From Rhizobium sp. SL42 (GTDB lineage Bacteria > Pseudomonadota > Alphaproteobacteria > Rhizobiales > Rhizobiaceae): a stretch of 64,000 nucleotides of DNA. Of this stretch, positions 54,978 to 62,739 are shown one piece after another. A model generated the notes under the pieces. That model was not told where the DNA came from. It worked only from the letters and a program-made list of their open reading frames with translations, and did no database searches. Made by a program: the position numbers and the translations under genes. The DNA lies in the NCBI RefSeq assembly GCF_021729845.1, contig NZ_CP063398.1, positions 558,001 through 622,000 of the forward strand, written 5' to 3'. Numbering within the stretch: position 1 is the first letter of the stretch; every line of letters begins with the position of its first letter.

Positions 54978-56069
54978 ATGGCGAGGATGGCGACAAAGCG
55001 TGACTACAGTCTTTTGGGTCGCGATGCGCAGGCAGCGGTGGCCAATGGCCTGTCGGCTGCGGAGTGGTATCATACCGACGTGCCGCGCAAGCAAATGAAG
55101 GAGCTGATGAAGCGGGAAGATGGCCCGGCCATGCGCGATACTGCGATCTGGCTCGGCTCCATGCTCGTCTTTGGCGGCCTCGGTATCTATTTCTGGGGCA
55201 GCCTCTGGGCTATCCCCTTCTTCCTGGCCTATGGCGTGCTCTACGGTTCTGCCTCCGACAGCCGCTGGCACGAATGCAGCCATGGCACGGCCTTCAAGAC
55301 GATGTGGATGAACACCGTCGTCTACCAGATCGCCTGCTTCATGATCATGCGCAATCCCGTGACCTGGCGCTGGAGCCATACGCGACATCACACCGACACC
55401 GTAATTGTCGGACGCGACCCGGAAATCGCCGTCATGCGTCCGCCGGATCTTCTGCGGCTAATCCTCAATTTCTTCGGCCTGCTCGATGCCTGGCACGCCA
55501 TGATAGACATGGTCCGCAATGCCTTCGGCGTGATCAGCGCAGAAGAGAAGACTTTCATTCCGGAAAGCGAGCAGCCCAAGGCAATCCAAGCCGCCCGCAT
55601 CTGGCTCGCGATCTATATCGCGACCGTAGCCCTCGCGGTCTACCTGGGTTCGATCCTGCCTCTGATGCTCATTGGCCTACCACGTCTCTATGGCGCCTGG
55701 CACCATGTCATGACCGGCCTGTTGCAGCATGGCGGCCTTGCGGACAACGTGATCGATCATCGGCTGAACAGCCGCACAGTCTACATGAACCCGATCAGCC
55801 GGTTCATCTACTGGAACATGAACTACCACGTTGAGCATCACATGTTCCCGATGGTGCCTTATCACGCCCTGCCGAGACTGCACGCGATGATCAAGGACGA
55901 CCTGCCGGCGCCGAACCTGTCAATCCTCGACGGCTACCGTGAAATGATCCCGGCTTTCCTGCGCCAGCTCCGCAACGAGGATTACTTCCTTAGACGGGAA
56001 CTGCCGTCGACAGCGAAGCCCTATCGCGAAGACTTCCACGGCGAAGTCATGGCACCGGCCGCCGAATAA
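54978..56069 (+). CDS. mocD: MocD-like membrane di-iron oxygenase (fatty acid desaturase family)
   Basis: The protein has 363 residues from ATG 54978 (AGGAGGAG upstream). The three His boxes that bind two irons are present: HECSH (98-102), HTRHH (134-138) and HVEHH (284-288). Hydrophobic pairs near 55-95 and 205-235 anchor it in the membrane. In rhizopine catabolism MocD is the terminal oxygenase that, with ferredoxin MocE and reductase MocF, O-demethylates 3-O-methyl-scyllo-inosamine. The same three-gene order occurs here, so the assignment is strong by context; another alkyl or methyl substrate remains possible. Confidence 0.87.
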   Translation: MARMATKRDYSLLGRDAQAAVANGLSAAEWYHTDVPRKQMKELMKREDGPAMRDTAIWLGSMLVFGGLGIYFWGSLWAIPFFLAYGVLYGSASDSRWHECSHGTAFKTMWMNTVVYQIACFMIMRNPVTWRWSHTRHHTDTVIVGRDPEIAVMRPPDLLRLILNFFGLLDAWHAMIDMVRNAFGVISAEEKTFIPESEQPKAIQAARIWLAIYIATVALAVYLGSILPLMLIGLPRLYGAWHHVMTGLLQHGGLADNVIDHRLNSRTVYMNPISRFIYWNMNYHVEHHMFPMVPYHALPRLHAMIKDDLPAPNLSILDGYREMIPAFLRQLRNEDYFLRRELPSTAKPYREDFHGEVMAPAAE

Positions 56070-56115
56070 CGCCGGTCGGCAAACACGAAAATCGAATTTT
56101 GGGGAGGAGAACCCG

Positions 56116-56430
56116 ATGAGCAACTGGATCGACATCTGCGACAAGGACGAGATCGACGAAGAGGACGTCATCCGCTTCGACCACGCCGGCAAGAGCTTTG
56201 CCGTCTATCGTAGCCCGGAAGACAGCTTCCACGCGACGGACGGTCATTGCACGCATGAGCACGTTCATCTGGCGGACGGCCTGGTGATGGACGACATCAT
56301 CGAATGTCCGAAACACAATGGCCGTTTCAACTACAAGACCGGCGAGGCAAAGGGGGCTCCCGTCTGCATCAATCTGAAGACCTATCCGGTCAAGGTCGAA
56401 GGCGGTCGCGTCTTCATCCAGGTCGGCTGA
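56116..56430 (+). CDS. mocE: MocE-like Rieske ferredoxin
   Basis: This 104-residue protein has the Rieske [2Fe-2S] ligands C45-x-H47 (CTHEHVHLADG) and C64-x2-H67 (CPKHNGRFN), the spacing of bacterial Rieske ferredoxins. GGGGAGGAG precedes the ATG. It passes electrons from the flavoprotein at 56432, whose start is one base past this stop, to the oxygenase MocD. Confidence 0.93.
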   Translation: MSNWIDICDKDEIDEEDVIRFDHAGKSFAVYRSPEDSFHATDGHCTHEHVHLADGLVMDDIIECPKHNGRFNYKTGEAKGAPVCINLKTYPVKVEGGRVFIQVG

Positions 56431-56431
56431 G

Positions 56432-57652
56432 ATGGGCACCTCTGGCATGGTGATCATTGGGGCCGGCGAGGCGGGCGTGCGCGCGGCCTTTGCTCTCCGC
56501 GAGCAGGGCTATCAGGCAACCGTCACGCTGATCGGTGACGAGCCGCATCTCCCTTACGAACGTCCACCCCTGTCCAAGCCGGGAGCTGAGGCTGATGCCG
56601 TGCGGGCCATTGCCGCGGAAGACCGGTTTTTGGAGGCAGGCATCACGTTTCTTCGGGGCCAGAAGGTTACCTCCATCGACCCAGGCGCTCACACGTTCGC
56701 CCTCGATGGTGAGAATCCGCGGGACTACGACCGGCTGCTTTTGGTGACCGGTGCCTCGCCACGCATGGTTCCGGGTCTTCACCGGAGTGATCGTGTCCAC
56801 GTCCTGCGAACAATCGAGGATGCCGGGGCCATCCGGCGTCATATGCGCAAAGGCAGCCATCTTGCCATTCTCGGAGGCGGCTTCATCGGACTGGAGCTGG
56901 CGGCGATGGGACGGATGCTCGGCGCCGATGTCACGCTGATCGAAGTACAACCCCGCGTCCTGATGCGCGGCGTTCCGGAGACACTGGCCGCTACACTCCA
57001 GGCGCGGCACGCCGCAGAAGGTGTCGAGTTGATCTGCGGTGTCGGCATCAATTCCATCACGGACGACGAGACTTCCGTTTCGATCACGCTCGCTGACGGT
57101 CGCCGGATCGAGGCCGATGCCTTGGTGGTCGGCATCGGTGCCCAGCCCAACACGGCGCTCGCTGCGGAGGCTGGGCTGGCCATCGAAAACGGCATTGCGG
57201 TGGATCATCATCTTTGCACGAGCGATCCGGATATCTTTGCCGCCGGTGACTGCTGCTCTTTCCCGATCGCAGCATATGGCGGCCGGCGCGCGAGACTTGA
57301 ATCCTGGCGCAATGCGCAAGAGCAGGGCAATGTCGCCGCGGCAAACATGTTGGGCAAGGCGGAAATCTTCGAGGCCGTGCCCTGGTTCTGGTCCGATCAA
57401 TACGACTTGACCCTGCAAGTGGCTGGCCTTGCTGACAGCGCCGCGTCCACCGTGCGCCGCGCGCTCTCATCGGAGGCCGAAATTCTCTTTCACCTTGATG
57501 GTGAGGGACGATTGCTGGCGGCAAGCGGCTTGGGTCCAGGGGGCTCCGTAGCGCGCGATATCCGTCTTGCCGAGATGCTGATCGCGAGGCGGGTCCACCC
57601 GGACCCGGCGGCGCTTGCCGACCCTTCCGTCAAACTGAAATCCCTTTTGTAG
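56432..57652 (+). CDS. mocF: MocF-like ferredoxin reductase (FAD)
   Basis: This 406-residue protein has an N-terminal FAD site (MVIIGAGEAGVRAAFALREQ), a second Rossmann motif for NAD(P)H (HLAILGGGFIGLELAAMGRM) and the ATG-like FAD contact DIFAAGDCCSFP, followed by a reductase C-terminal domain. It belongs to the BphA4/rhodocoxin reductase class. It directly follows the Rieske gene and completes the MocDEF electron chain NAD(P)H - FAD - 2Fe-2S - di-iron. Confidence 0.93.
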   Translation: MGTSGMVIIGAGEAGVRAAFALREQGYQATVTLIGDEPHLPYERPPLSKPGAEADAVRAIAAEDRFLEAGITFLRGQKVTSIDPGAHTFALDGENPRDYDRLLLVTGASPRMVPGLHRSDRVHVLRTIEDAGAIRRHMRKGSHLAILGGGFIGLELAAMGRMLGADVTLIEVQPRVLMRGVPETLAATLQARHAAEGVELICGVGINSITDDETSVSITLADGRRIEADALVVGIGAQPNTALAAEAGLAIENGIAVDHHLCTSDPDIFAAGDCCSFPIAAYGGRRARLESWRNAQEQGNVAAANMLGKAEIFEAVPWFWSDQYDLTLQVAGLADSAASTVRRALSSEAEILFHLDGEGRLLAASGLGPGGSVARDIRLAEMLIARRVHPDPAALADPSVKLKSLL

Positions 57653-57677
57653 GCGCAGGGCGCCAGAGGACAATCCC

Positions 57678-58472
57678 ATGAAATCCAACCGTCCCACCGT
57701 CGCCGACATTCTGGCACTCAAGGGCAAGCGGCAATTGAGCATGCTGCGTGTCGTCACGCTGGAAGAGGCAGAAGCCGCGGAGAAGGCCGGCATCGAAATG
57801 GTTTCGGTGCCGCCGGCCCTGCTCGGCCCCGCTTTCCGCGAGGCGGCTCCCACCGTCTTTGCCGTGCCAGGCCTTGAATATGGAGACTACGTCACTGCGG
57901 AGGAATACCTCCGCGCCGCCTTCCAGGCGATGCGCGCAGGCGGTGACGCCGTCTATTGCGCAGCAAGCCTCGGCATAATCCGCCGGCTGCGCGACGAAGG
58001 CATTCCGGTCTGCAGCCATGTCGGCCTCATCCCCTCCAAGGCGACATGGACAGGGGGCTTCAAGGCTGTCGGCAAGACGGCCGAAAGTGCGCTGGCGATC
58101 TGGATGGCTGTGCAGGCGCTCGAGGAAGCCGGTGCTTTCGCTGCCGAGATCGAGGTGGTTCCGGCCGAAATTGCCTCCCTGATCAGCGCAAGGACCTCGC
58201 TCTTCATGATCGCAATGGGCGCCGGCGCCGGCTGCGATGCGCAATACCTCTTCGCCGATGACGTGCTTGGCCAGACCCGCGGGCATGTCCCGCGCCATGC
58301 CAAGACCTATCGCAATTTCGCGGCCGAGTTCAGCCGCCTTCAGGAAGAGCGGATTGCCGCCTTCCGGGAGTTCCGCGAGGACGTCGACCGCGGCGCCTAT
58401 CCCGCAGATCGGCACAATGTCGGCGTGCCGGCCGACGAACTCGCCCGCTTCCGCACCATGATCAACGGCTGA
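57678..58472 (+). CDS. PanB-like protein (ketopantoate hydroxymethyltransferase family) with altered metal site
   Basis: This 264-residue TIM barrel is related to PanB, which adds a hydroxymethyl group from methylene-THF to a 2-oxoacid. Matching blocks are GIPVCSHVGLIPSKATWTGG, ALEEAGAFAAEIEVVPAEIA (catalytic Glu159) and GAGAGCDAQYLFADDVLG. The Mg-binding Asp of the GDSLG motif (VPPALLGP here), the second Asp (VFAVPGLEYGD here) and the KLEG Glu region (YCAASLG here) are not conserved. It is therefore probably not a pantothenate enzyme. Its place between mocF and the inositol dehydrogenase gene suggests a reaction in the same pathway, possibly cleavage or transfer of a one-carbon unit. Confidence 0.78.
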   Translation: MKSNRPTVADILALKGKRQLSMLRVVTLEEAEAAEKAGIEMVSVPPALLGPAFREAAPTVFAVPGLEYGDYVTAEEYLRAAFQAMRAGGDAVYCAASLGIIRRLRDEGIPVCSHVGLIPSKATWTGGFKAVGKTAESALAIWMAVQALEEAGAFAAEIEVVPAEIASLISARTSLFMIAMGAGAGCDAQYLFADDVLGQTRGHVPRHAKTYRNFAAEFSRLQEERIAAFREFREDVDRGAYPADRHNVGVPADELARFRTMING

Positions 58473-58494
58473 TCAAGCCACAGGAGACCAGACC

Positions 58495-59490
58495 ATGTCA
58501 GTGAATTTTGCCCTTCTAGGTGCGGGCCGGATCGGCCGCGTCCATGCCAAGGCCGTCAGCAGCAATCCAGACGCGCGGCTTCTCGCCGTGGCCGATGCCT
58601 TTCCGGCTGCGGCCCAGTCGATTGCGGCTCAATATGGCGCAGAGGTTCGCACTATCGAGGAAATCGAGGCTGCGCGTGACATTGACGCCGTGATCATCTG
58701 CACACCGACAGACACGCACGCGGATCTGATCGAGCGATTTGCCCGGGCCGGCAAGGCGATCTTCTGCGAGAAGCCCGTCGATCTGGATGTCGAGCGGGTA
58801 AGGGCCTGCATCAGCGTGGTCAAGCAGACTGGCGCCAAGCTGATGGTCGGTTTCAATCGCCGCTTCGATCCACACTTTATGGCGGTCAAGCAGGCGATCG
58901 ACGACGGCAGGATCGGCAAGGTCGAGATGATCACCATTACATCGCGTGACCCAGGTCCGCCGCCCCTCGACTACATCGGCCGTTCCGGTGGCATTTTTCG
59001 AGACATGACAATCCATGATTTCGACATGGCCCGCTTCCTGCTCGATGGCGAGGTAATCGCGTCTGTCTCCGCGCATGCCGCCGTTCTCGTCGATCCCGCT
59101 ATCGGCGCCGCTGGCGACTATGACAGCGTGACCGTCGTCCTGGAGACCGCGAGCGGCCGGCAAGCGGTGATCTCCAATTCCCGCCGCGCCACCTACGGCT
59201 ATGACCAGCGCATCGAAGTACATGGCTCCAAGGGCTCGGCATCCGCAGAAAACCAGCGCCCGATCTCGATCGAGGTCGCGACAGCCGAGGGCTACACCCG
59301 CCCGCCCCTGCACGATTTCTTCATGACACGCTACACCGAGGCCTACGCCAACGAGATCGCAAGCTTCATCGCGGCCTTAGAAAGCAGTGCCGCCATGTCG
59401 CCGAGCGGGGAAGACGGATTACGCGCTTTGGAGCTCGCGGACGCAGCGTTGGAAAGTGTGCGGTCCGGAAAACGGGTAAGTCTCGTTTGA
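58495..59490 (+). CDS. idhA: Inositol 2-dehydrogenase (IolG/IdhA-like)
   Basis: This 331-residue Gfo/Idh family enzyme has NAD motif LLGAGRIGRVHAKAV and catalytic Lys in FCEKPVDLD. The substrate-side residues typical of myo-inositol 2-dehydrogenase are present: FNRRFDPHF, SGGIFRDMTIHDFDMARFLL (Asp-x3-His) and SRRATYGYDQRIEVHGSKG. It oxidises an inositol or scyllo-inosamine-derived inositol to an inosose. It ends the plus-strand operon mocD-mocE-mocF-panB-like-idhA; AGGAG precedes the ATG. Confidence 0.93.
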   Translation: MSVNFALLGAGRIGRVHAKAVSSNPDARLLAVADAFPAAAQSIAAQYGAEVRTIEEIEAARDIDAVIICTPTDTHADLIERFARAGKAIFCEKPVDLDVERVRACISVVKQTGAKLMVGFNRRFDPHFMAVKQAIDDGRIGKVEMITITSRDPGPPPLDYIGRSGGIFRDMTIHDFDMARFLLDGEVIASVSAHAAVLVDPAIGAAGDYDSVTVVLETASGRQAVISNSRRATYGYDQRIEVHGSKGSASAENQRPISIEVATAEGYTRPPLHDFFMTRYTEAYANEIASFIAALESSAAMSPSGEDGLRALELADAALESVRSGKRVSLV

Positions 59491-59882
59491 CAGACGGACC
59501 AAAAGACCAACGAACTTGCGCGCTCTTCCCGGGCCAGCCTCGTTGACCGCTGTAGCGCTGTCTATTTCACCACGGCTACTGCGGATCTGCGTCACCGAAA
59601 AAGGAAGACTTCCGATGGATTGCGGACACACATCGCGCTTTTGGACTGTTCCGCCGGTGTCAAAACCCGGTGAGGCCTTATACCCTCACGTCCAAAAGGA
59701 AGGCACGGCATCGATTTGAAGCTGCACGACGCAAACGCCGGCCGCCCGGGGCAATGGCGCTCACCCACTTGCCATCACGGCCGCATTTGTGGGTGAGCGC
59801 GTTGGGCCAATTATGCCAATCTTTCTGGCGGGGCAGACAAGATTTCCGCCTGACGCGCTGTCGGAGTTCGTATGAAAGCCGG
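59491..59882. other. Non-coding spacer with a perfect 12-bp inverted repeat
   Basis: I recognise no protein in these 392 bases. GCGCTCACCCAC (59757-59768) and GTGGGTGAGCGC (59789-59800) pair perfectly with a 20-base loop, about 270 bases after the idhA stop. It could end the operon transcript or be a recombination relic next to the ftsZ fragment. Confidence 0.4.
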
Positions 59883-60287
59883 ATGAAACTTCAAGCCAGC
59901 GACATGGCCCAACCGGTCAGGGATATGGGCCGAGCCATCATGGCGACCGGCGTAGCCTCAGGGTTGGGTCGCGCGACAGAAGCGGCAAAGGCTGCCGTTG
60001 AGAACCCGCTCTTCAATGGAACAAGCCTCCGAGATGCCAAGGGCCTGCTCGTGTCGATCTCAGCCGCTCGAGAGTTGACATTGCTCGAGGTCGACGAGGC
60101 CGCGGGTTACATCCGCAACCAAGTCAACGGGGATACCGATATGATCCTGGGCGCAAATCTGGATGACACCCTCGGCAACAACCTGCGGGTCTCGATCATC
60201 GCTTCAGGCCTCAATGCGCCGGCGGAGGTGGTTGTCTTGGCAGACCATGTAAAGCGGCGTTCTGCGGTGCATGAAACGGTTTCATGA
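59883..60287 (+). pseudogene. ftsZ: ftsZ C-terminal-domain fragment
   Basis: From about 59900 the frame reads PVRDMGRAIMATGVASGLGR, AVENPLFNGTSLRDAKGLLV and DMILGANLDDTLGNNLRVSI. This is the segment after helix H7 of FtsZ, including the co-catalytic-loop neighbourhood and the C-terminal subdomain. The whole GTP-binding N-terminal domain (GGGTGTG motif) and the conserved C-terminal tail are missing; after IIASGL the sequence becomes unrelated. It cannot be a functional FtsZ. An extended open frame upstream (from about 59670) is not ftsZ-like. Confidence 0.75.
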
Positions 60288-60633
60288 GAGCAGGCACCTT
60301 GCGAACATATTGAGGAAAAGAATGTTGAACCGGCTTTTGGAACGGTGGGAACATGGGAAGAAGCGTTCACTGCATTGTCGATTTCCACGGCGAGTATATG
60401 AGGACTGATGAATCGGCTCCTCAGGCTAGCCTCAACCGAGCTTGTTGTGGAAATGCGACGCAACCGGACAGGCACGAGCGCTGCCGCCGCGACTGATCCA
60501 TATAGTATTTAGTATTCGCTGGGGGCTCGGGCTAACCGCAGTTTGGTCGTTCGACATATACGCGAAGACGGTCAGGATTTGCCCTTCTTCGTCGTAACGG
60601 ACAGATCCACCGCGACACGTCTCGCATCGGCGA
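60288..60633. other. Spacer without a recognisable gene
   Basis: These 346 bases between the ftsZ fragment and the solute-binding-protein stop hold only short, featureless frames (for example a 34-codon one starting ATG 60408). No RNA gene or strong hairpin was seen. Confidence 0.35.
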
Positions 60634-61707
60634 TCAATAGCCCGACTTGATCTTCTCGAACTCCGCGATCATGCGCTGACGCAGTTCTGTCGGCATCGGC
60701 GACTGGAAAAGGGTGCTGGCAGTGAATTTGTCGATGTCGGCAAACCCCTTGTCTGCCATGATCTTGGGATCGACTGCCGCCATGCCCTTCGCGTTGGAAT
60801 GCCCGTAACCCCAGCTTTCCACCATATAGCTGCTGATGGCGGGGTCGGTGATGGCGTTGAGGAAGCCGTATTGCTGTTCCTCGCTGCCGGCTCCACCCTT
60901 CAGCCGCACATAGCCACACACCCAGGTGGAAATGCCTTCCGTGGTATTCTTGTTCATGGCGACCGCAACGCCATCGGCAGCAAGTGTCGTCGCCGTCTCG
61001 TTCCACGCCCAGGCCAGATCGACCTCACCGCCCGCCATGGCTTGGCTGAGGTCGGTGTTGTCCGTCCAGTAGAGCCGAACATTCTGGTGTACGGCGCGCA
61101 GGAAGTCTGATGCCTGCTTGAACTGCTCATCCGTGAGCGTGGTCCAGTCTTTCATCCCGATCGCCAGGCTCGCCAGGGCATAGGCATCGTCGACATTGTC
61201 GCCGATCGAAACACGATCCTTGAACTTCGGATCGGCGAAGGCCTTGAGCGACGTGACATCCTCCGGCTTCACCGTATCTGTGCGATAGGTGAGAACCGTA
61301 TTCCCCCATTCGAAGGGCAGAAAATAGGCCGTACCATCATCGGCCGTCATCAACCCCTTCATCGCCTTGATGCCGGGCAGGACGTCGTTCCAATTGGCCA
61401 GCTTGGACGTATCGAGCGGCTCCAGCAGGCCTGCGTCTCGCCATTTCGAAACGCTTTGCGAACAGGGATGGGCGAGGTCTGCGGTGAAACCGGAGCGCAG
61501 CTTCTGGAAGGCCTCCTCTTCGTCGCCGAAGAAGGAGAAGTCGGGCTCGCTGCCAAACTTCTCCGTATAGGTTGGATGGAAAGCGGGATCCTCATAGCCG
61601 GCCCAGTCGAACACGACGATGTTGTCGGCCGCAGCCGCGGCGAGCGCGACGCTCGCCAGGAGACCGGAAAGCAGGACGGACAGTCGTAATGCAGTTTTGG
61701 GCTTCAT
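60634..61707 (-). CDS. Polyamine-type ABC solute-binding protein (PotD/PotF-like)
   Basis: This 357-residue protein has a Sec signal (ALRLSVLLSGLLASVALAAA) and the PotD fold: NIVVFDWAGYEDPAFHPTYT, DLAHPCSQSVSKWRDAGLLE, YFLPFEWGNTVLTYRTDTV, AWAWNETATTLAADGVAVAM. GGAG precedes the ATG. No permease or ATPase genes adjoin it, so the rest of the importer is elsewhere or it acts alone. The neighbours are a BetI-like regulator and a divergent FAD oxidoreductase, which suggests uptake and oxidation of an amine. Confidence 0.9.
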   Translation of the reverse strand: MKPKTALRLSVLLSGLLASVALAAAAADNIVVFDWAGYEDPAFHPTYTEKFGSEPDFSFFGDEEEAFQKLRSGFTADLAHPCSQSVSKWRDAGLLEPLDTSKLANWNDVLPGIKAMKGLMTADDGTAYFLPFEWGNTVLTYRTDTVKPEDVTSLKAFADPKFKDRVSIGDNVDDAYALASLAIGMKDWTTLTDEQFKQASDFLRAVHQNVRLYWTDNTDLSQAMAGGEVDLAWAWNETATTLAADGVAVAMNKNTTEGISTWVCGYVRLKGGAGSEEQQYGFLNAITDPAISSYMVESWGYGHSNAKGMAAVDPKIMADKGFADIDKFTASTLFQSPMPTELRQRMIAEFEKIKSGY

Positions 61708-61730
61708 GCCGATCTCCTTGGTCTCTGTTG

Positions 61731-62399
61731 CTATGTCGGGTCGGGCCCCTCGCGGGTCATGTGCCGCGGAAAAAGTCCGACGAGGAATTCAATAGCCGCT
61801 GCATGCGCCGCATCGCGCGTCAGCCCGTCGTTCATCATGAGGCGCCACCAAAGGCCCTCGAGTGTTGCGCACAGCGCAAGCGTCGTGGCTTTCGGTTCAA
61901 AGGTGTATCCGGCTTCCGCCTTCAGTGCCGTAACGATATCCTCGAACAGCTGCTGATACTTGGCATCCCGCGCACCGCAGAGTGCCTGATAGGTCGGTCG
62001 CGACTTCGCCTCGCCCCAGAAGGCACACCAGGCCGCGAGCTTTCGCCGCGTGGTAAGCTTGCGATCGAAATCCGCAGCGACAAGCGCCCAGAGCTTGGCT
62101 GCGGGCGGTGGGTCGGCTTTCTCGTAGGCCCCCATCCAATGGCCGGCATATTCATCCGCCATGAACTGAAGCGTGGCGATGAGAAGCCGCTCCTTGCTTT
62201 CGAAATGGAAATTCACGATGCCGCGCGACAGTCCGGCTCCATCGGCCACATTGGCGAGCGTCGTTTCCGCATAACCACGTTTTGCCAGCGAATCGATCGT
62301 CGCCTCGATGAGCTGTTGCTGGCGGGTTTCCTTGGAAGCCTTGCGGCCCTTCTTGTCGCCGGGAACTCCCGCTTCGGGGAGGGCGTCTATCGACTTCAT
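61731..62399 (-). CDS. TetR/BetI-like regulator
   Basis: The protein has 222 residues from ATG 62399 (upstream ATG 62447 is less likely). The HTH is in LIEATIDSLAKRGYAETTLA NVADGAGLSRGIVNFHF, with the C-terminal BetI-like domain (WCAFWGEAKSRPTYQALCGA; LEGLWWRLMMNDGLTRDAAH). BetI represses choline-glycine betaine genes; this relative probably senses another amine. It precedes the binding-protein gene by 23 bases and diverges from the FAD oxidoreductase. Confidence 0.9.
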   Translation of the reverse strand: MKSIDALPEAGVPGDKKGRKASKETRQQQLIEATIDSLAKRGYAETTLANVADGAGLSRGIVNFHFESKERLLIATLQFMADEYAGHWMGAYEKADPPPAAKLWALVAADFDRKLTTRRKLAAWCAFWGEAKSRPTYQALCGARDAKYQQLFEDIVTALKAEAGYTFEPKATTLALCATLEGLWWRLMMNDGLTRDAAHAAAIEFLVGLFPRHMTREGPDPT

Positions 62400-62663
62400 G
62401 CTCTGGGTCCAGTTCCGAACGTATCTGTCCGCGTGCTCAGGCATCATCGCCGTGCACCCGGTTCATCAGCTTTGAGATGAGCGCGACGTCAGCCGTCACT
62501 GTCAAGGACCTTCTTGCAAATGATGCGCGTGGACAGAGACTGGAACACCCGACCGTCCGGCCTGCCCTTTCCCCATGGATGCCCCACGAAACCCTCAGCC
62601 ATTCTGACCTTCCCTTTGTCCACATCAGAGTAGCTCATTCTCACAACTTTGCAACAAACTTGC

Positions 62664-62677
62664 TGAATGTTCATTCA
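62664..62677. promoter_or_regulatory. Palindromic operator between the BetI-like and FAD oxidoreductase genes
   Basis: TGAATG (62664-62669) and CATTCA (62672-62677) form a perfect inverted repeat with centre TT, and further CATTC units follow at about 62693 and 62704. The site is in the AT-rich part of the 340-base divergent spacer (62400-62739) and suits a TetR dimer. Nothing else is recognisable in that spacer. Confidence 0.55.
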
Positions 62678-62739
62678 ATATAGATGGACAAGCATTCGTT
62701 TTTCATTCACTTTTGGTGAAACGCATGATTGGGGGCAAC

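Noticed and set aside
54978..56069. Ordinary fatty acid desaturase or alkane hydroxylase
   Set aside because: The His boxes alone would allow this, but the Rieske ferredoxin, reductase and inositol-type genes in the same order as mocDEF favour a MocD-type oxygenase.
59670..59882. N-terminal extension of the ftsZ fragment frame
   Set aside because: The upstream codons encode Arg-rich sequence unrelated to FtsZ, so the annotated fragment starts at 59883.
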